Positions 1 through 9,294 of a DNA stretch of 64,000 bases are shown in pieces. The first letter of the stretch is position 1. The number at the start of each line of letters is the position of its first letter. The DNA comes from Bradyrhizobium sp. Lineage in GTDB: Bacteria; Pseudomonadota; Alphaproteobacteria; Rhizobiales; Xanthobacteraceae. Under the pieces are notes generated by a model. The model searched no databases. It was not told where the DNA came from and was given only the letters and a program-made list of their open reading frames with translations. A program made the translations under genes and the position numbers. The stretch is from assembly GCF_027307225.1 (NCBI RefSeq), contig NZ_DAHUXJ010000097.1:1-64000 (forward strand). The letters are read 5' to 3'.

Positions 1-32
1 AATGGACCAACGCCATGGGGCAATTTGCCATC

Positions 33-93
33 CAGTTCGGTGACCGATTTCCTCGGTCAGCGAACTGACTATCGAGGGTCAGTTCGCTGACCG
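33..93. repeat. Three alternating copies of a 14-16 nt inverted repeat (CAGTTCGSTGACCGA) upstream of the GST ORF
   Basis: CAGTTCGGTGACCGA (33-47), TCGGTCAGCGAACTG (53-67, reverse complement with 1 mismatch), CAGTTCGCTGACCG (80-93). CGGTCAGCGAACTGAC (54-69) and GTCAGTTCGCTGACCG (78-93) are perfect 16-bp inverted repeats. Confidence 0.85.
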
Positions 94-152
94 CAACCAC
101 CATCACGGGGGCCTCTTACACAAAACTTCTGACATTCCCCGAAGAGAAAGGC

Positions 153-728
153 GTGCCCTACACGCTCAACGCCCTGGAATTCGGCGCCGGGACCCACAAG
201 CAGCCGCAATATCTGAAGGCCCTGCACCCGTTCGGCCGCATCCCGGCGATGGAGCACGGCGACTTCCGCCTCTACGAGGCTGCGGCGATTATGCGCTACA
301 TCGACCGCGCGTTCCCCGGCCCGGCGCTGACGCCCGCCGACCCGAAGGCCGCGGCCCGCATGGACCAGGTGATGAACATCGTCGACTGGTACGTGATGCC
401 CTCGATCAGCTCCAAGATCGGCTTCAACCGCGTCGTGAAACCCATCTTCGGTCTGCCGGTGGACGAGGCCGCGGTGGCCGAGGCCGTACCAGCGGCGAGG
501 ACCTGCGTCGCTGCGCTGGAGGACATCCTGGCCGACAAGCCCTACTTCGCCGGCGAGGCAGTAAGCCTCGCCGACCTGATGGCGGTGGCTCACCTCGACC
601 TCCTGCCGATGTCGCCGGAGGGCGCCGACATCCTGGCCGGCTCGCCGCTGCTGGGCTGGCTGGCGCGGATGGCGGAGCGCCCCGGCGTCCAGAAGACCAC
701 CATGCAGAAGATGATGAACCGCCGCTGA
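153..728 (+). CDS. Glutathione S-transferase family protein (start codon uncertain, N-terminus probably longer)
   Basis: GST-like sequence (HPFGRIPAMEHGDFRLYEAAAIMRYID; C-terminal FAGEAVSLADL). The frame is open upstream to ~69 but has no ATG/GTG/TTG before 153. Confidence 0.8.
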   Translation: MPYTLNALEFGAGTHKQPQYLKALHPFGRIPAMEHGDFRLYEAAAIMRYIDRAFPGPALTPADPKAAARMDQVMNIVDWYVMPSISSKIGFNRVVKPIFGLPVDEAAVAEAVPAARTCVAALEDILADKPYFAGEAVSLADLMAVAHLDLLPMSPEGADILAGSPLLGWLARMAERPGVQKTTMQKMMNRR

Positions 729-801
729 CGTTGGCTCGATGATCAGGCCATAGTCCTGATGATCGACCCGATTGGCCGCCAGTAACGCTGCGCACGACCC
801 C

Positions 802-2133
802 TCACGCACCCTGCTCCAGATGGGCCGGCGAAGCCTCCGCTGCTCCCTCCAGCACCGACCGGTTCGGGTCGAGCCAGAACGCCCAGACGCCTGCCCCAAT
901 GACGAGCAGCACGGCAGCAACGATGAAAGGCGCCTGCCAGTTGCCGTATTGAACAAGGAAACCGAACACCAGCGGCGACAGTGCGCCGCCGAAATTGCCG
1001 GCCATGTTCATCATGCCCGAGACCGTGCCCGAGTATTTGCCGCCGGCATCCATCGGTACCGCCCAGGACGGACCGATCGTGCATTCCAGGAAGAACATCG
1101 AAGCGGTCAGGCAATAGATCGCGGTGGTGGCGTTCGCGGTCAGCGCGGCGGGCACGATGAAGCTGCAGCATCCGAGCAGGCCCACGATCGCGACCGAGCG
1201 GCGCGCCAATTTCGTGTTGCCCGTCTTCTTCAACAGCCAGTCCGTCGCCAGGCCACCGACGGTGTCGCCGATCACGCCGGCAAACAGCGGCATCGATGCG
1301 AACAGGCCGACCTTGACCAGCGTGAAGTGCCGAAATTCGAACAGATAAGACGGCAGCCAGCTCAGGAATATCCACAAGCAATACACGTAGGTGAAATAGG
1401 CGCACATGATCGCCCACATGTTCGGCGAGCGCAGCAGCGTGCTCCAGGGAACGGACGCGGCCTTGCGCTCGATGAAGGCCGGCTTGATCGCGCCGGTACC
1501 GTCGACGCCGCGAATGTGCTTCAGCTCCTCCTGGTTCACGAGCGGATGCTCTTCCGGCAGATTGCGGTAGGAAAGATACCACCAGATCGACCAGACGAAC
1601 CCGAAGACGCCGCAGACATAGAAAACCGATCGCCACCCCCAGATGCTCATGATGAAGACCACCAGCGGCGGGGCGATCGCGGCGCCAAGACGGCTCGCGC
1701 TATGCGTCAATCCCTGCACAAAGCCACGCTCTTCGCGGGGGTACCAAAGCTGCATGGAGCGCGTAGCCCCTGGAAAAGCGCCGGCCTCTCCGATTCCGAA
1801 CAGGAAACGCAACACGATGAACGACATTGCACCGGTTGCCGCCGCGGTTGCGGCCGTCATCACCGACCAGTACGCAACGATGGTTCCGATCACAGGCCTT
1901 GCGCCGAAGCGATCGCTGAGCCAACCGCCGGGCACCTGGAACAGCGCATAGGCCCAGACGAAGGCGCTGAAGATCGCACCCATGGTGATCTTGTCGAAAC
2001 CATACTCCTTGCTGATGATCGGAGCCGCCGCCGAGATATTGACCCGATCCAGATAGGTGATGAGGTACATCAGGCAGATCAGGGCAAGGATGTACCATCG
2101 TCCCTTGCTGCGGCGCGGCTGCTGGCCTTCCAT
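802..2133 (-). CDS. MFS transporter
   Basis: 443 aa with repeated hydrophobic segments; MFS motifs such as YLDRVNISAAAP and GGWLSDRFGARPVIG. Confidence 0.92.
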   Translation of the reverse strand: MEGQQPRRSKGRWYILALICLMYLITYLDRVNISAAAPIISKEYGFDKITMGAIFSAFVWAYALFQVPGGWLSDRFGARPVIGTIVAYWSVMTAATAAATGAMSFIVLRFLFGIGEAGAFPGATRSMQLWYPREERGFVQGLTHSASRLGAAIAPPLVVFIMSIWGWRSVFYVCGVFGFVWSIWWYLSYRNLPEEHPLVNQEELKHIRGVDGTGAIKPAFIERKAASVPWSTLLRSPNMWAIMCAYFTYVYCLWIFLSWLPSYLFEFRHFTLVKVGLFASMPLFAGVIGDTVGGLATDWLLKKTGNTKLARRSVAIVGLLGCCSFIVPAALTANATTAIYCLTASMFFLECTIGPSWAVPMDAGGKYSGTVSGMMNMAGNFGGALSPLVFGFLVQYGNWQAPFIVAAVLLVIGAGVWAFWLDPNRSVLEGAAEASPAHLEQGA

Positions 2134-2249
2134 CTCAAAACTCTCCCTGTGTTCTTCTCTTCGTGTTCTTAGATCGGCAGCGGCAGGACATGCAATTTGC
2201 GCCTGACGATACGGGGACGGTCATCGGACCCGCATTCGCGCGGCCCGAC

Positions 2250-2306
2250 GCCAACCTTCGCAAGACTGGCCACTGGAAAGGCGCGCGAACGTTAGAATCG
2301 GACCAC
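2250..2306. repeat. Decayed copy of the CTAG double-hairpin element (outer-arm remnant)
   Basis: gcgaacgttagaatcggaccac matches the outer arm of the intact copies at 9887-9962 and 19238-19314; degraded partner arm ccaaccttcgca. Confidence 0.6.
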
Positions 2307-2324
2307 GAGCTCCGACCATCCGAC

Positions 2325-3533
2325 TTAAGGCTTGACCATCTTCAGGTGCGTGGGCGCATTCGACTTGTCGGCATCTTCCAGCGACTTCATCGCGGCATCG
2401 ACGCCGCCCGAGCGGTGCGGCACGCCAGCCGCCGACAAACCCATCTCCACGCCCGACAGCGCGCCAAGAAGCGTCAGTTCGTTGCATTCGCCGAGATGGC
2501 CGATGCGGAACACCTTGCCGGCGACCTTCGAAAGTCCGGAGCCGAGCGAGATGTTGTACTTCTCCAGCGCGATCTTGCGGAACTCGTCGGCGTTGTGACC
2601 CGGCGGCATCAGCACGGCGGTCAGGACCGGCGAATATTCGGCGGGTTCCTGACACAGCACTTCAAGACCCCAATGCGTCACGGCTGCGCGCGTGGCCGCC
2701 GCCAGGCGCTTGTGACGCGCGAACACGTTGTCGAGGCCTTCTTCAAGCATCATCGTAATGGCTTCGCGCAAGCCGTAAAGCAGGTTGGTCGCCGGTGTAT
2801 AGGGGAAGAAGCCGTTGGCGTTGGGCTTGAGCATCTCCTCCCAATCCCAATAGGAGCGCGGCATCCTGTTGGTTTTCGAGGCGGCGCGCGCCTTCTGCGA
2901 GACCGCGTTGAAGCCGAGCCCCGGCGGCAGCATGAAGCCTTTCTGCGAGCAGGCGACGGTGACGTCGACCTTCCACTCGTCATGCTTGAAATCGGCTGAG
3001 CCGAGCGAGGAAATCGTATCGACCAGAAGCAGCGCCGGATGCTTGGCGCGGTCCATGCTGCTGCGGATCTCGCCGACCCGGCTGGTCACGCCCGTTGACG
3101 TCTCGTTATGGACGACCATCACCGCCTTGATGGCGTGCGACGTGTCGGCTTTCAGCTTCTCCTCGATCTCGGACGGGCTCGCGCCATGACGCCAGTCGCC
3201 CGGCATGAAGTCGACGTCGATGCCCCAGCGCGCCGCCATCTGCCGCCACAGCGTGGCGAAATGGCCGGTCTCGACCATCAGCACCTTGTCGCCGGGTGAC
3301 AGCGTGTTGACGATCGCCGCTTCCCAGGCGCCGGTGCCGGACGACGGGAACACGATCACCGGGCCCTTGGTCTGGAAAATCTTCTGGCAGCCCTCAAAGA
3401 CGGCCTTTCCAAGCTCGGCGAACTCGGCGCTGCGGTGGTCGATCACCGGCATGTCCATGGCGCGAAGCACGCGATCCGGAACGGGACTCGGGCCCGGAAT
3501 GTTCAGGAAATGGCGTCCCTGGTGCTTGGTCAT
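2325..3533 (-). CDS. Class-V PLP aminotransferase (alanine/serine--glyoxylate aminotransferase family)
   Basis: NIPGPSPVPDRVLRAM, SSGTGAWEAAI, LLVDTISSLGSADF, SQKGFMLPPGLGF; start set at MTKHQGRH. Confidence 0.9.
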   Translation of the reverse strand: MTKHQGRHFLNIPGPSPVPDRVLRAMDMPVIDHRSAEFAELGKAVFEGCQKIFQTKGPVIVFPSSGTGAWEAAIVNTLSPGDKVLMVETGHFATLWRQMAARWGIDVDFMPGDWRHGASPSEIEEKLKADTSHAIKAVMVVHNETSTGVTSRVGEIRSSMDRAKHPALLLVDTISSLGSADFKHDEWKVDVTVACSQKGFMLPPGLGFNAVSQKARAASKTNRMPRSYWDWEEMLKPNANGFFPYTPATNLLYGLREAITMMLEEGLDNVFARHKRLAAATRAAVTHWGLEVLCQEPAEYSPVLTAVLMPPGHNADEFRKIALEKYNISLGSGLSKVAGKVFRIGHLGECNELTLLGALSGVEMGLSAAGVPHRSGGVDAAMKSLEDADKSNAPTHLKMVKP

Positions 3534-3646
3534 GGCATTCTCCAGCGTGAGTCCCTCCATATTGCATTCAATTTCTCTCCCCGCAACCAATAAATTGTGT
3601 GCGATTTTTGTCGACGGGAGGCCCTTCTGTCCCGTATGTTCCGCGC

Positions 3647-4378
3647 ATGAAACCCATGATCCCAGATGAAACGTCCTCGCTTCCCCTCGAGAAGGACCGC
3701 GTGCGCGAAGAAACGTCCCTGCACGACGAGATCCTCAGCAAGCTGCGCGACCACATCGTCGAGGGCAACATCCCCGACGGCGGCCGCATCCCCGAGCGGC
3801 AACTCTGTGCAATGCTCGGCATCTCGCGCACGCCGCTCCGCGAAGCTCTCAAGGTGCTCGCGGCCGAAGGCCTGGTCGAACTCTTGCCCAACCGCGGCGC
3901 GCGGGTACGCGCCTTGAGCGAGCAGGATCTCGGCGAATTGTTCGACGTCATGGGCGGGCTCGAAGGCCTTGCCGGAAGGCTGGCCTGCGAGAACATTACG
4001 GACGAGGAGATCGCTGAAATCGAGCGGCTGCACTATGAAATGTACGGCTTCTACCTGCACCGCGACATGCACGGCTATTTCCGCGTCAATCAGTTGATCC
4101 ATCAGAAGATCGTCGAGGCTTCGCGCAACGACACGCTGAAGGCGGCCTACGCCAATTTCGCCGGGCGCATCCGCCGCGTCCGCTATTCCGCCAACTTCGC
4201 CCGCAAGCGCGAGCGCTGGGGCGAAGCGATGCGCGAGCACGAAACCATCCTGGAGGCGCTGCGCCGCCGCGCCGGCAACGAACTCTCCGATATCCTGTTC
4301 AAGCACCTGCGCAACAAGCGCACCGCGGCGGTCGAGCACCTCAAGACGGGCGGCATGGTAGCCTCTGAGACAGCCTGA
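3647..4378 (+). CDS. GntR family transcriptional regulator (FCD-type)
   Basis: wHTH LRDHIVEGNIPDGGRIPERQLCAMLGISRTPLREALKVLAAEGLV plus a helical C-terminal domain. Confidence 0.92.
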   Translation: MKPMIPDETSSLPLEKDRVREETSLHDEILSKLRDHIVEGNIPDGGRIPERQLCAMLGISRTPLREALKVLAAEGLVELLPNRGARVRALSEQDLGELFDVMGGLEGLAGRLACENITDEEIAEIERLHYEMYGFYLHRDMHGYFRVNQLIHQKIVEASRNDTLKAAYANFAGRIRRVRYSANFARKRERWGEAMREHETILEALRRRAGNELSDILFKHLRNKRTAAVEHLKTGGMVASETA

Positions 4379-4476
4379 TACCGTCAAGCGCGGGCCGGAG
4401 AGCAATATTTTGCATTCAAACCAAAGAAGCAGATTCCTTGAATCGTATCCCGCCGTCTCGACCCTTGCCTCTTCTT

Positions 4477-4613
4477 ATCCCTCCCCCTTGCGGGGAGGGT
4501 CGACGCGAGTGAAACGAGCGTCGGGGTGGGGTCCGAGGAAATGCCCCCACCCGGCTCATCGTTCGCTTGCGCTCACGATGATCCACCCTCCCCACTGCGG
4601 GGGAGGGATCAAG
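4477..4613. repeat. Palindromic intergenic repeat (CCCTCCCCCTTGCGGGGAGGG type)
   Basis: Similar to 16927-17062; complementary ends ccctcccccttgcggggaggg / ccctccccactgcgggggaggg. Confidence 0.8.
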
Positions 4614-4642
4614 AGCCGACTTGATTGGGTAGCGAGCGTAGA

Positions 4643-7600
4643 ATGACCGACAGGGACGGAAGGCTTCGGGACCAACTGTCGCGCGAGATCACGGGCGACG
4701 TTCTCTTCGATTCCTTCAGCCGCGGCCGTTACGCGACCGACGCCTCGTTCTACCAGATCATTCCGGCCGGCGTGGTCGTCCCCCGCACCATCGACGAGGC
4801 GCTGCGGGCGCTCGCCATCGCCCGCGATGCCGGGCGGAAAGTCACCCCGCGCGGCGGCGGCACCTCGCAATGCGGCCAGACCATCAATGACGGCATCGTC
4901 ATCGATCTCTCCAAACATCTCAACCGCATCATCTCGCTCGATGTCGAGAACAAGACCTGCGTGGTGCAGCCCGGCATCGTGCTTGATGACCTCAACCGGC
5001 AACTGAAAAAACACGGGCTTTGGTTTCCGGTCGACGTCTCGACCGCCTCGCGCGCCACCATCGGCGGCATGGCCGGCAACAATTCCTGCGGCGGCCGAAG
5101 CCTGCGCTACGGCACCATGCGCGACAATACGCTGTCACTCGATGCAGCCTTGGCCAACGGCACGCTGATGCATTTCGGCGAGGTCTCGCGCGATCTTGGC
5201 CAGCTGAACTCGAACGACAAGGCGTCCGCGCTGTTTCGCGACATGCTCGCACTCGGCGAACGCGAGGCTGCGGAAGTCGCCGACAAGTTTCCGAAAGTGC
5301 AGCGCCGCGTCGGCGGCTACAATCTCGATGCGCTCGTGCCGCGCAACGCCGCCAATAACATGGCGCATCTTCTGGTCGGCTCGGAGGGCACGCTTGCTTT
5401 CACCACGCAGGTCGAACTGAAGCTGTGGCCGGTCATCAAGAACAAGGTGCTCGGGGTCTGCCATTTCGGCAGCTTCTATGAGGCGATGGACGCAGCCCAA
5501 CATCTGGTGAAGCTCAGGCCGATCGCGGTCGAACTCGTCGACCGCACCATGATCGCGCTCGGCCGCGACATCGCCATGTTCCGGCCCGTGATCGAAGCCA
5601 CCGTGAAGGGCGATCCAGATGCACTGCTGATCGTCGAATTCGCCGAAGAGGACCAGGCCGACAATCTGCAAAAGCTGAGACAGCTTTCACAGCTGATCGG
5701 CGATCTCGGATTCAATTGGAGCAACCCGCAGCGCAAATGGGGCGGCGTGGTCGATGTCGTCGAGCCGGCGGTGCAGACCGCGATTGCGGATTTCCGCACC
5801 TCCGGCCTCAACGTCATGATGTCGATGAAGCAGGAGGGCAAGCCGGTCTCGTTCGTCGAGGACTGCGCGGTGCCGCTGCCGCATCTTGCCGACTACACCG
5901 ACCGGCTCAATAAAGTGTTCGCCAGGCACGGCACCCGCGGCACCATGTATGCGCATGCCAGCGAAGGCTGCCTGCATGTGCGCCCTGTGCTGAACCTCAA
6001 GCTCGAGAAAGACGTCAAGGCGATGCGCGCCATCGCCGAGGAGACCTTCGCGATGGTCCGCGAATACAAGGGCTCGCATTCCGGCGAACATGGCGACGGC
6101 CTGGTGCGCTCCGAATTCCACGAGACCATGTTCGGGCCGCGCATCATCGCCGACTTCCGCGAGGTGAAGGAGCGCTTCGACCCCGGCCATGTGCTCAATC
6201 CCGGCAAGATCGTCGATCCGTCCAAAATGGACGACCGCTCGCTGTTTCGCTACACGCCGAGCTACCGCGTCCATGAATTCAGGACCGCGCTCGATTGGTC
6301 TGCTTATCCCGGCGCGGGCGGCGGCTTCCAGGGCGCGGTCGAGATGTGCAACAGCAACGGTGCCTGCCGCAAGCTCGAAGGCGGTGTGATGTGCCCGTCC
6401 TATCGCGCCACGCGCAACGAGAACGACGTCACGCGCGGCCGCGCCAACACGCTGCGGCTCGCCATCTCCGGCCAGCTCGGGCCCGATGCGCTCTCGTCCG
6501 ATGCGATGATGGACACGATGAAACTTTGCGTGTCCTGCAAGGCCTGCCGCCACGAATGCCCGACCGGCGTCGACATGGCGAAGATGAAGATCGAAGTGCT
6601 GGCGGCGCGGCGCGAAAAGCGTGGCCTCTCCTTGCGCGATCGCCTTGTCGGCTTTCTCCCGCACTACGCTCTGCTGTTTTCGCGTTTTGCTCCGCTCGCC
6701 AACCTGCGCAACCACAGCAAGATCCTGCGTACGCTGCTCGAGCGCGTCGCGGGCATCAGCGCCAAACGGTCACTACCTTCCTTCAGGCGCGATGTGTTCG
6801 ATCCGGAAAGCGCGGTATTCGGTCCGGTGGACGGGCGCGAGGTCGTGTTGTTCGCCGACACCTTCAACCGCATTTATGAGCGCGAAAATCTCGATGCCGC
6901 GTTGAAGGTGCTGGTCGCCGGCGGCTACCGCGTGTATGTTCCGAAACCCGCCGATGGTGCGCGCCCGCTCTGTTGCGGCCGCACGTTCCTCTCGGCCGGC
7001 CTCGTCGATCACGCCCGCGCCGAGCTCGACCGCCTGGTTGCGACCTATTCACCGTTTGCCGCGCGCGGCGTGCCGATCGTGGGCCTCGAACCGAGTTGTC
7101 TTCTCACGTTGCGCGACGAACTGCTGTCGCTGCGCTCGGACGAGGCCGCAAAGACCGTCAGCTCGCACGCTTTGATGTTCGAGGAGTTTCTGGTGCGCGA
7201 GGCCGCCGCCGGGCGGCTGTCCCTGCCGCTGAAGCCGATCGCGGAAAAGGCCATCGTCCACGGGCACTGTCACCAGAAATCCTTCGGCGCATTCAAGCCG
7301 GTCGAACGGGCGCTGCGGCTGATCCCGGACCTGAAGGTCGAAACCATCGAGTCAAGTTGTTGCGGCATGGCCGGCGCGTTCGGCTATGGCACTGAAACCT
7401 ATGACACCTCGATCGAGATGGCGGAACTCTCGCTATTGCCTGCGGTGCGCCGCGCCGAGGCCGATACGCTGGTGATCGCCGATGGAACCTCGTGCCGGCA
7501 CCAGATCAAGGACGGCACAGAACGGTCAGCGCTTCACGTCGCGCGTGCGCTCGCGATGAGCCTTGATGAGGCGCTGCTAGCTCCAAACCCTCATGGTGAG

Positions 7601-7666
7601 GAGCGCGTCGTCGCCCGAGCAGGCCAAGCGATAGCGAGGCCGTTAGCGAACGGCGGCATAAAATGA
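4643..7666 (+). CDS. FAD-linked oxidase fused to Fe-S/GlpC-like domain (D-2-hydroxyacid dehydrogenase type)
   Basis: FAD-binding PCMH motifs (TPRGGGTSQCGQTI), C-terminal FAD-oxidase region, Fe-S ligands CVSCKACRHECPTGVDM, and CCG-like motifs (CCGRTFL, SSCCGMAGAFG). Confidence 0.9.
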   Translation: MTDRDGRLRDQLSREITGDVLFDSFSRGRYATDASFYQIIPAGVVVPRTIDEALRALAIARDAGRKVTPRGGGTSQCGQTINDGIVIDLSKHLNRIISLDVENKTCVVQPGIVLDDLNRQLKKHGLWFPVDVSTASRATIGGMAGNNSCGGRSLRYGTMRDNTLSLDAALANGTLMHFGEVSRDLGQLNSNDKASALFRDMLALGEREAAEVADKFPKVQRRVGGYNLDALVPRNAANNMAHLLVGSEGTLAFTTQVELKLWPVIKNKVLGVCHFGSFYEAMDAAQHLVKLRPIAVELVDRTMIALGRDIAMFRPVIEATVKGDPDALLIVEFAEEDQADNLQKLRQLSQLIGDLGFNWSNPQRKWGGVVDVVEPAVQTAIADFRTSGLNVMMSMKQEGKPVSFVEDCAVPLPHLADYTDRLNKVFARHGTRGTMYAHASEGCLHVRPVLNLKLEKDVKAMRAIAEETFAMVREYKGSHSGEHGDGLVRSEFHETMFGPRIIADFREVKERFDPGHVLNPGKIVDPSKMDDRSLFRYTPSYRVHEFRTALDWSAYPGAGGGFQGAVEMCNSNGACRKLEGGVMCPSYRATRNENDVTRGRANTLRLAISGQLGPDALSSDAMMDTMKLCVSCKACRHECPTGVDMAKMKIEVLAARREKRGLSLRDRLVGFLPHYALLFSRFAPLANLRNHSKILRTLLERVAGISAKRSLPSFRRDVFDPESAVFGPVDGREVVLFADTFNRIYERENLDAALKVLVAGGYRVYVPKPADGARPLCCGRTFLSAGLVDHARAELDRLVATYSPFAARGVPIVGLEPSCLLTLRDELLSLRSDEAAKTVSSHALMFEEFLVREAAAGRLSLPLKPIAEKAIVHGHCHQKSFGAFKPVERALRLIPDLKVETIESSCCGMAGAFGYGTETYDTSIEMAELSLLPAVRRAEADTLVIADGTSCRHQIKDGTERSALHVARALAMSLDEALLAPNPHGEERVVARAGQAIARPLANGGIK

Positions 7667-7771
7667 TGCGCGTCGCCGGACGATACTTCGTATCGCCGGG
7701 AGAACCATGAGGCCCCGATATCGGTCTCATCCTTCGAGACGCCGCTCTCGCGGCTCCTCAGGATGAGGAGG
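7588..7771. repeat. CCTCATGGTGAGGAG-type intergenic palindromic repeat
   Basis: ccctcatggtgaggag ... gagaaccatgagg ... atccttcgagacgccgctctcgcggctcctcaggatgagg; related copies at 27367-27466 and 62989-63090. Confidence 0.8.
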
Positions 7772-7828
7772 AAAACTTCGGCTGTAGAAAATCTGATCTG
7801 ACCATCCAACCCGCAAGGAAATGTCTCA

Positions 7829-8257
7829 ATGTCCGAACTCACGCTCGATGTTGCCCGCAAGATCCTCGATGCCGCGCTCGCCAAGGCAGTCGAAAAAAAG
7901 CTGAAGCCGCTCGTCATCACCATTCTCGATGCACGCGGCGCGGTGAAGGTCACCGCGGCACAGGATGGCACCAGCCTGCTGCGGGCCGAGATCGCCCACG
8001 GCAAGGCCTACGGCGCACTCGCGATGGGCATGGGTTCGCGGGCGCTATTTCAGCGCGCACAGGAGCAGGCCTATTTCGTCAGCTCCGTGAACGTGCTTGC
8101 ACAAGGACATTTGGTCCCGGTGCCCGGCGGCGTTCTCATTCAGAACGGCGCGACGCTGCTAGGTGCGGTCGGCGTCTCCGGCGACACGTCAGACAATGAC
8201 GAGATCTGCGCCATCGCCGGCATCGAGGCGGCGGGATTGAAGGCCAATCCGGGGTAG
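7829..8257 (+). CDS. GlcG/HbpS family heme-binding-like protein
   Basis: 142 aa; RKILDAALAKAVEKKLKPLVITILDARGAVKVTAAQDGTSLLRAEIAHGKAYGAL ... PVPGGVLIQ typical of GlcG/DUF336. Confidence 0.88.
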   Translation: MSELTLDVARKILDAALAKAVEKKLKPLVITILDARGAVKVTAAQDGTSLLRAEIAHGKAYGALAMGMGSRALFQRAQEQAYFVSSVNVLAQGHLVPVPGGVLIQNGATLLGAVGVSGDTSDNDEICAIAGIEAAGLKANPG

Positions 8258-8508
8258 CATTTGGGCCACGATACCTCGACAAGGCGAGTGCGAAGTCTTA
8301 CCCTTCCGGCTCTCGAAAGTGGGCAGGCTTGTTGATTCATGAGATCGCGATGGCTCCGATGGATGATCTGGATCATGCTCGGAAGCGCAACCACCACCCC
8401 GGTGAACGGCGGCGGCTACTATGGCGCGTGTCTGTAACGCGGAGCCGAGTTCCACGTTCGCCTCCCCCGCCCCTTCCATCGCTGCAGCACAAAGCGTATC
8501 CTCACGCC

Positions 8509-8736
8509 ATGACCAAGCTTCTCGATCAAGCCCTTGAAGTTGCGCGCGGCCTCCCATCGGAGGCCCAAGACGACATCGCTCGTATCGTGCTGCAACTTGC
8601 GGGCAGCGACGAAGCGCCCGTTGCACTCTCGACTGATGAACGCAATTCGATCGCAGTGTCAAAGGCAGCGGCCGAACGCGGGGAGTTCGCGACGGACGAA
8701 CAGGTTCGGGCGACCTGGGCTAAACACGGACTGTGA
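8509..8736 (+). CDS. Putative antitoxin (Phd/RelB-like, partner of ParE-type toxin)
   Basis: Small protein ending ...AERGEFATDEQVRATWAKHGL; overlaps the downstream toxin start by 4 nt. Confidence 0.75.
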   Translation: MTKLLDQALEVARGLPSEAQDDIARIVLQLAGSDEAPVALSTDERNSIAVSKAAAERGEFATDEQVRATWAKHGL

Positions 8737-9026
8737 AACTCCGTTACACCCTTCCGGCGCTCGCCGAGCTCAATTCGATCCTTGACTACATCGCTGCGCG
8801 TTCGCCGCAAGGAGCGAGACGTATTCAGGGACGCATACAGAGAATAGCCGACCTTCTATTGGTACACCCGGAGATCGGCATCCGGACGGATGATCCAGTT
8901 ATCCGCCGTTTAAGCACACCACCCTACCCTTATCTGATCTTCTACGAAATCACTTCTTCCGAGATCATCATACACTCAGTCCGCCATGCCGCACGCGATC
9001 CGTCCGAGCGGCCAGGACCTGCTTAA
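8733..9026 (+). CDS. RelE/ParE family toxin
   Basis: 97 aa; KLRYTLPALAELNSILDYIAARSPQGARRI ... RRLSTPPYPYLIFYEITSSEIIIHSVRHAARDP. Confidence 0.88.
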   Translation: MKLRYTLPALAELNSILDYIAARSPQGARRIQGRIQRIADLLLVHPEIGIRTDDPVIRRLSTPPYPYLIFYEITSSEIIIHSVRHAARDPSERPGPA

Positions 9027-9088
9027 GCTCGGGATAGGTGAAAGCGAGACGATACCCGTCTGGCGAAACTTCGGTTCCGGTCGATAGG

Positions 9089-9238
9089 TCATTGGTTGGG
9101 ACGAAGCTCTGCCTTTTCCGCTTCAAGGTGGGCGATCAAGGCCTTGATACCGTCGCGGGTCTTCTGGTCGGTCAACCGACTTGCCAGCCAACGAAGATGC
9201 CGGATTTCCTCATCGATTTCATCGCACCGTTTGTCCAT
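9089..9238 (-). CDS. Small hypothetical helical protein
   Basis: MDKRCDEIDEEIRHLRWLASRLTDQKTRDGIKALIAHLEAEKAELRPNQ, coding-like composition. Confidence 0.6.
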   Translation of the reverse strand: MDKRCDEIDEEIRHLRWLASRLTDQKTRDGIKALIAHLEAEKAELRPNQ

Positions 9239-9294
9239 GAAATGCAATCCGCGCAAATCAGCGGAGTTCCGTGGGCGATGGGTCGGCCTGAAAT

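Noticed and set aside
772-2172. 466-aa plus-strand ORF
   Set aside because: Antisense to the MFS gene; polar low-plausibility sequence.
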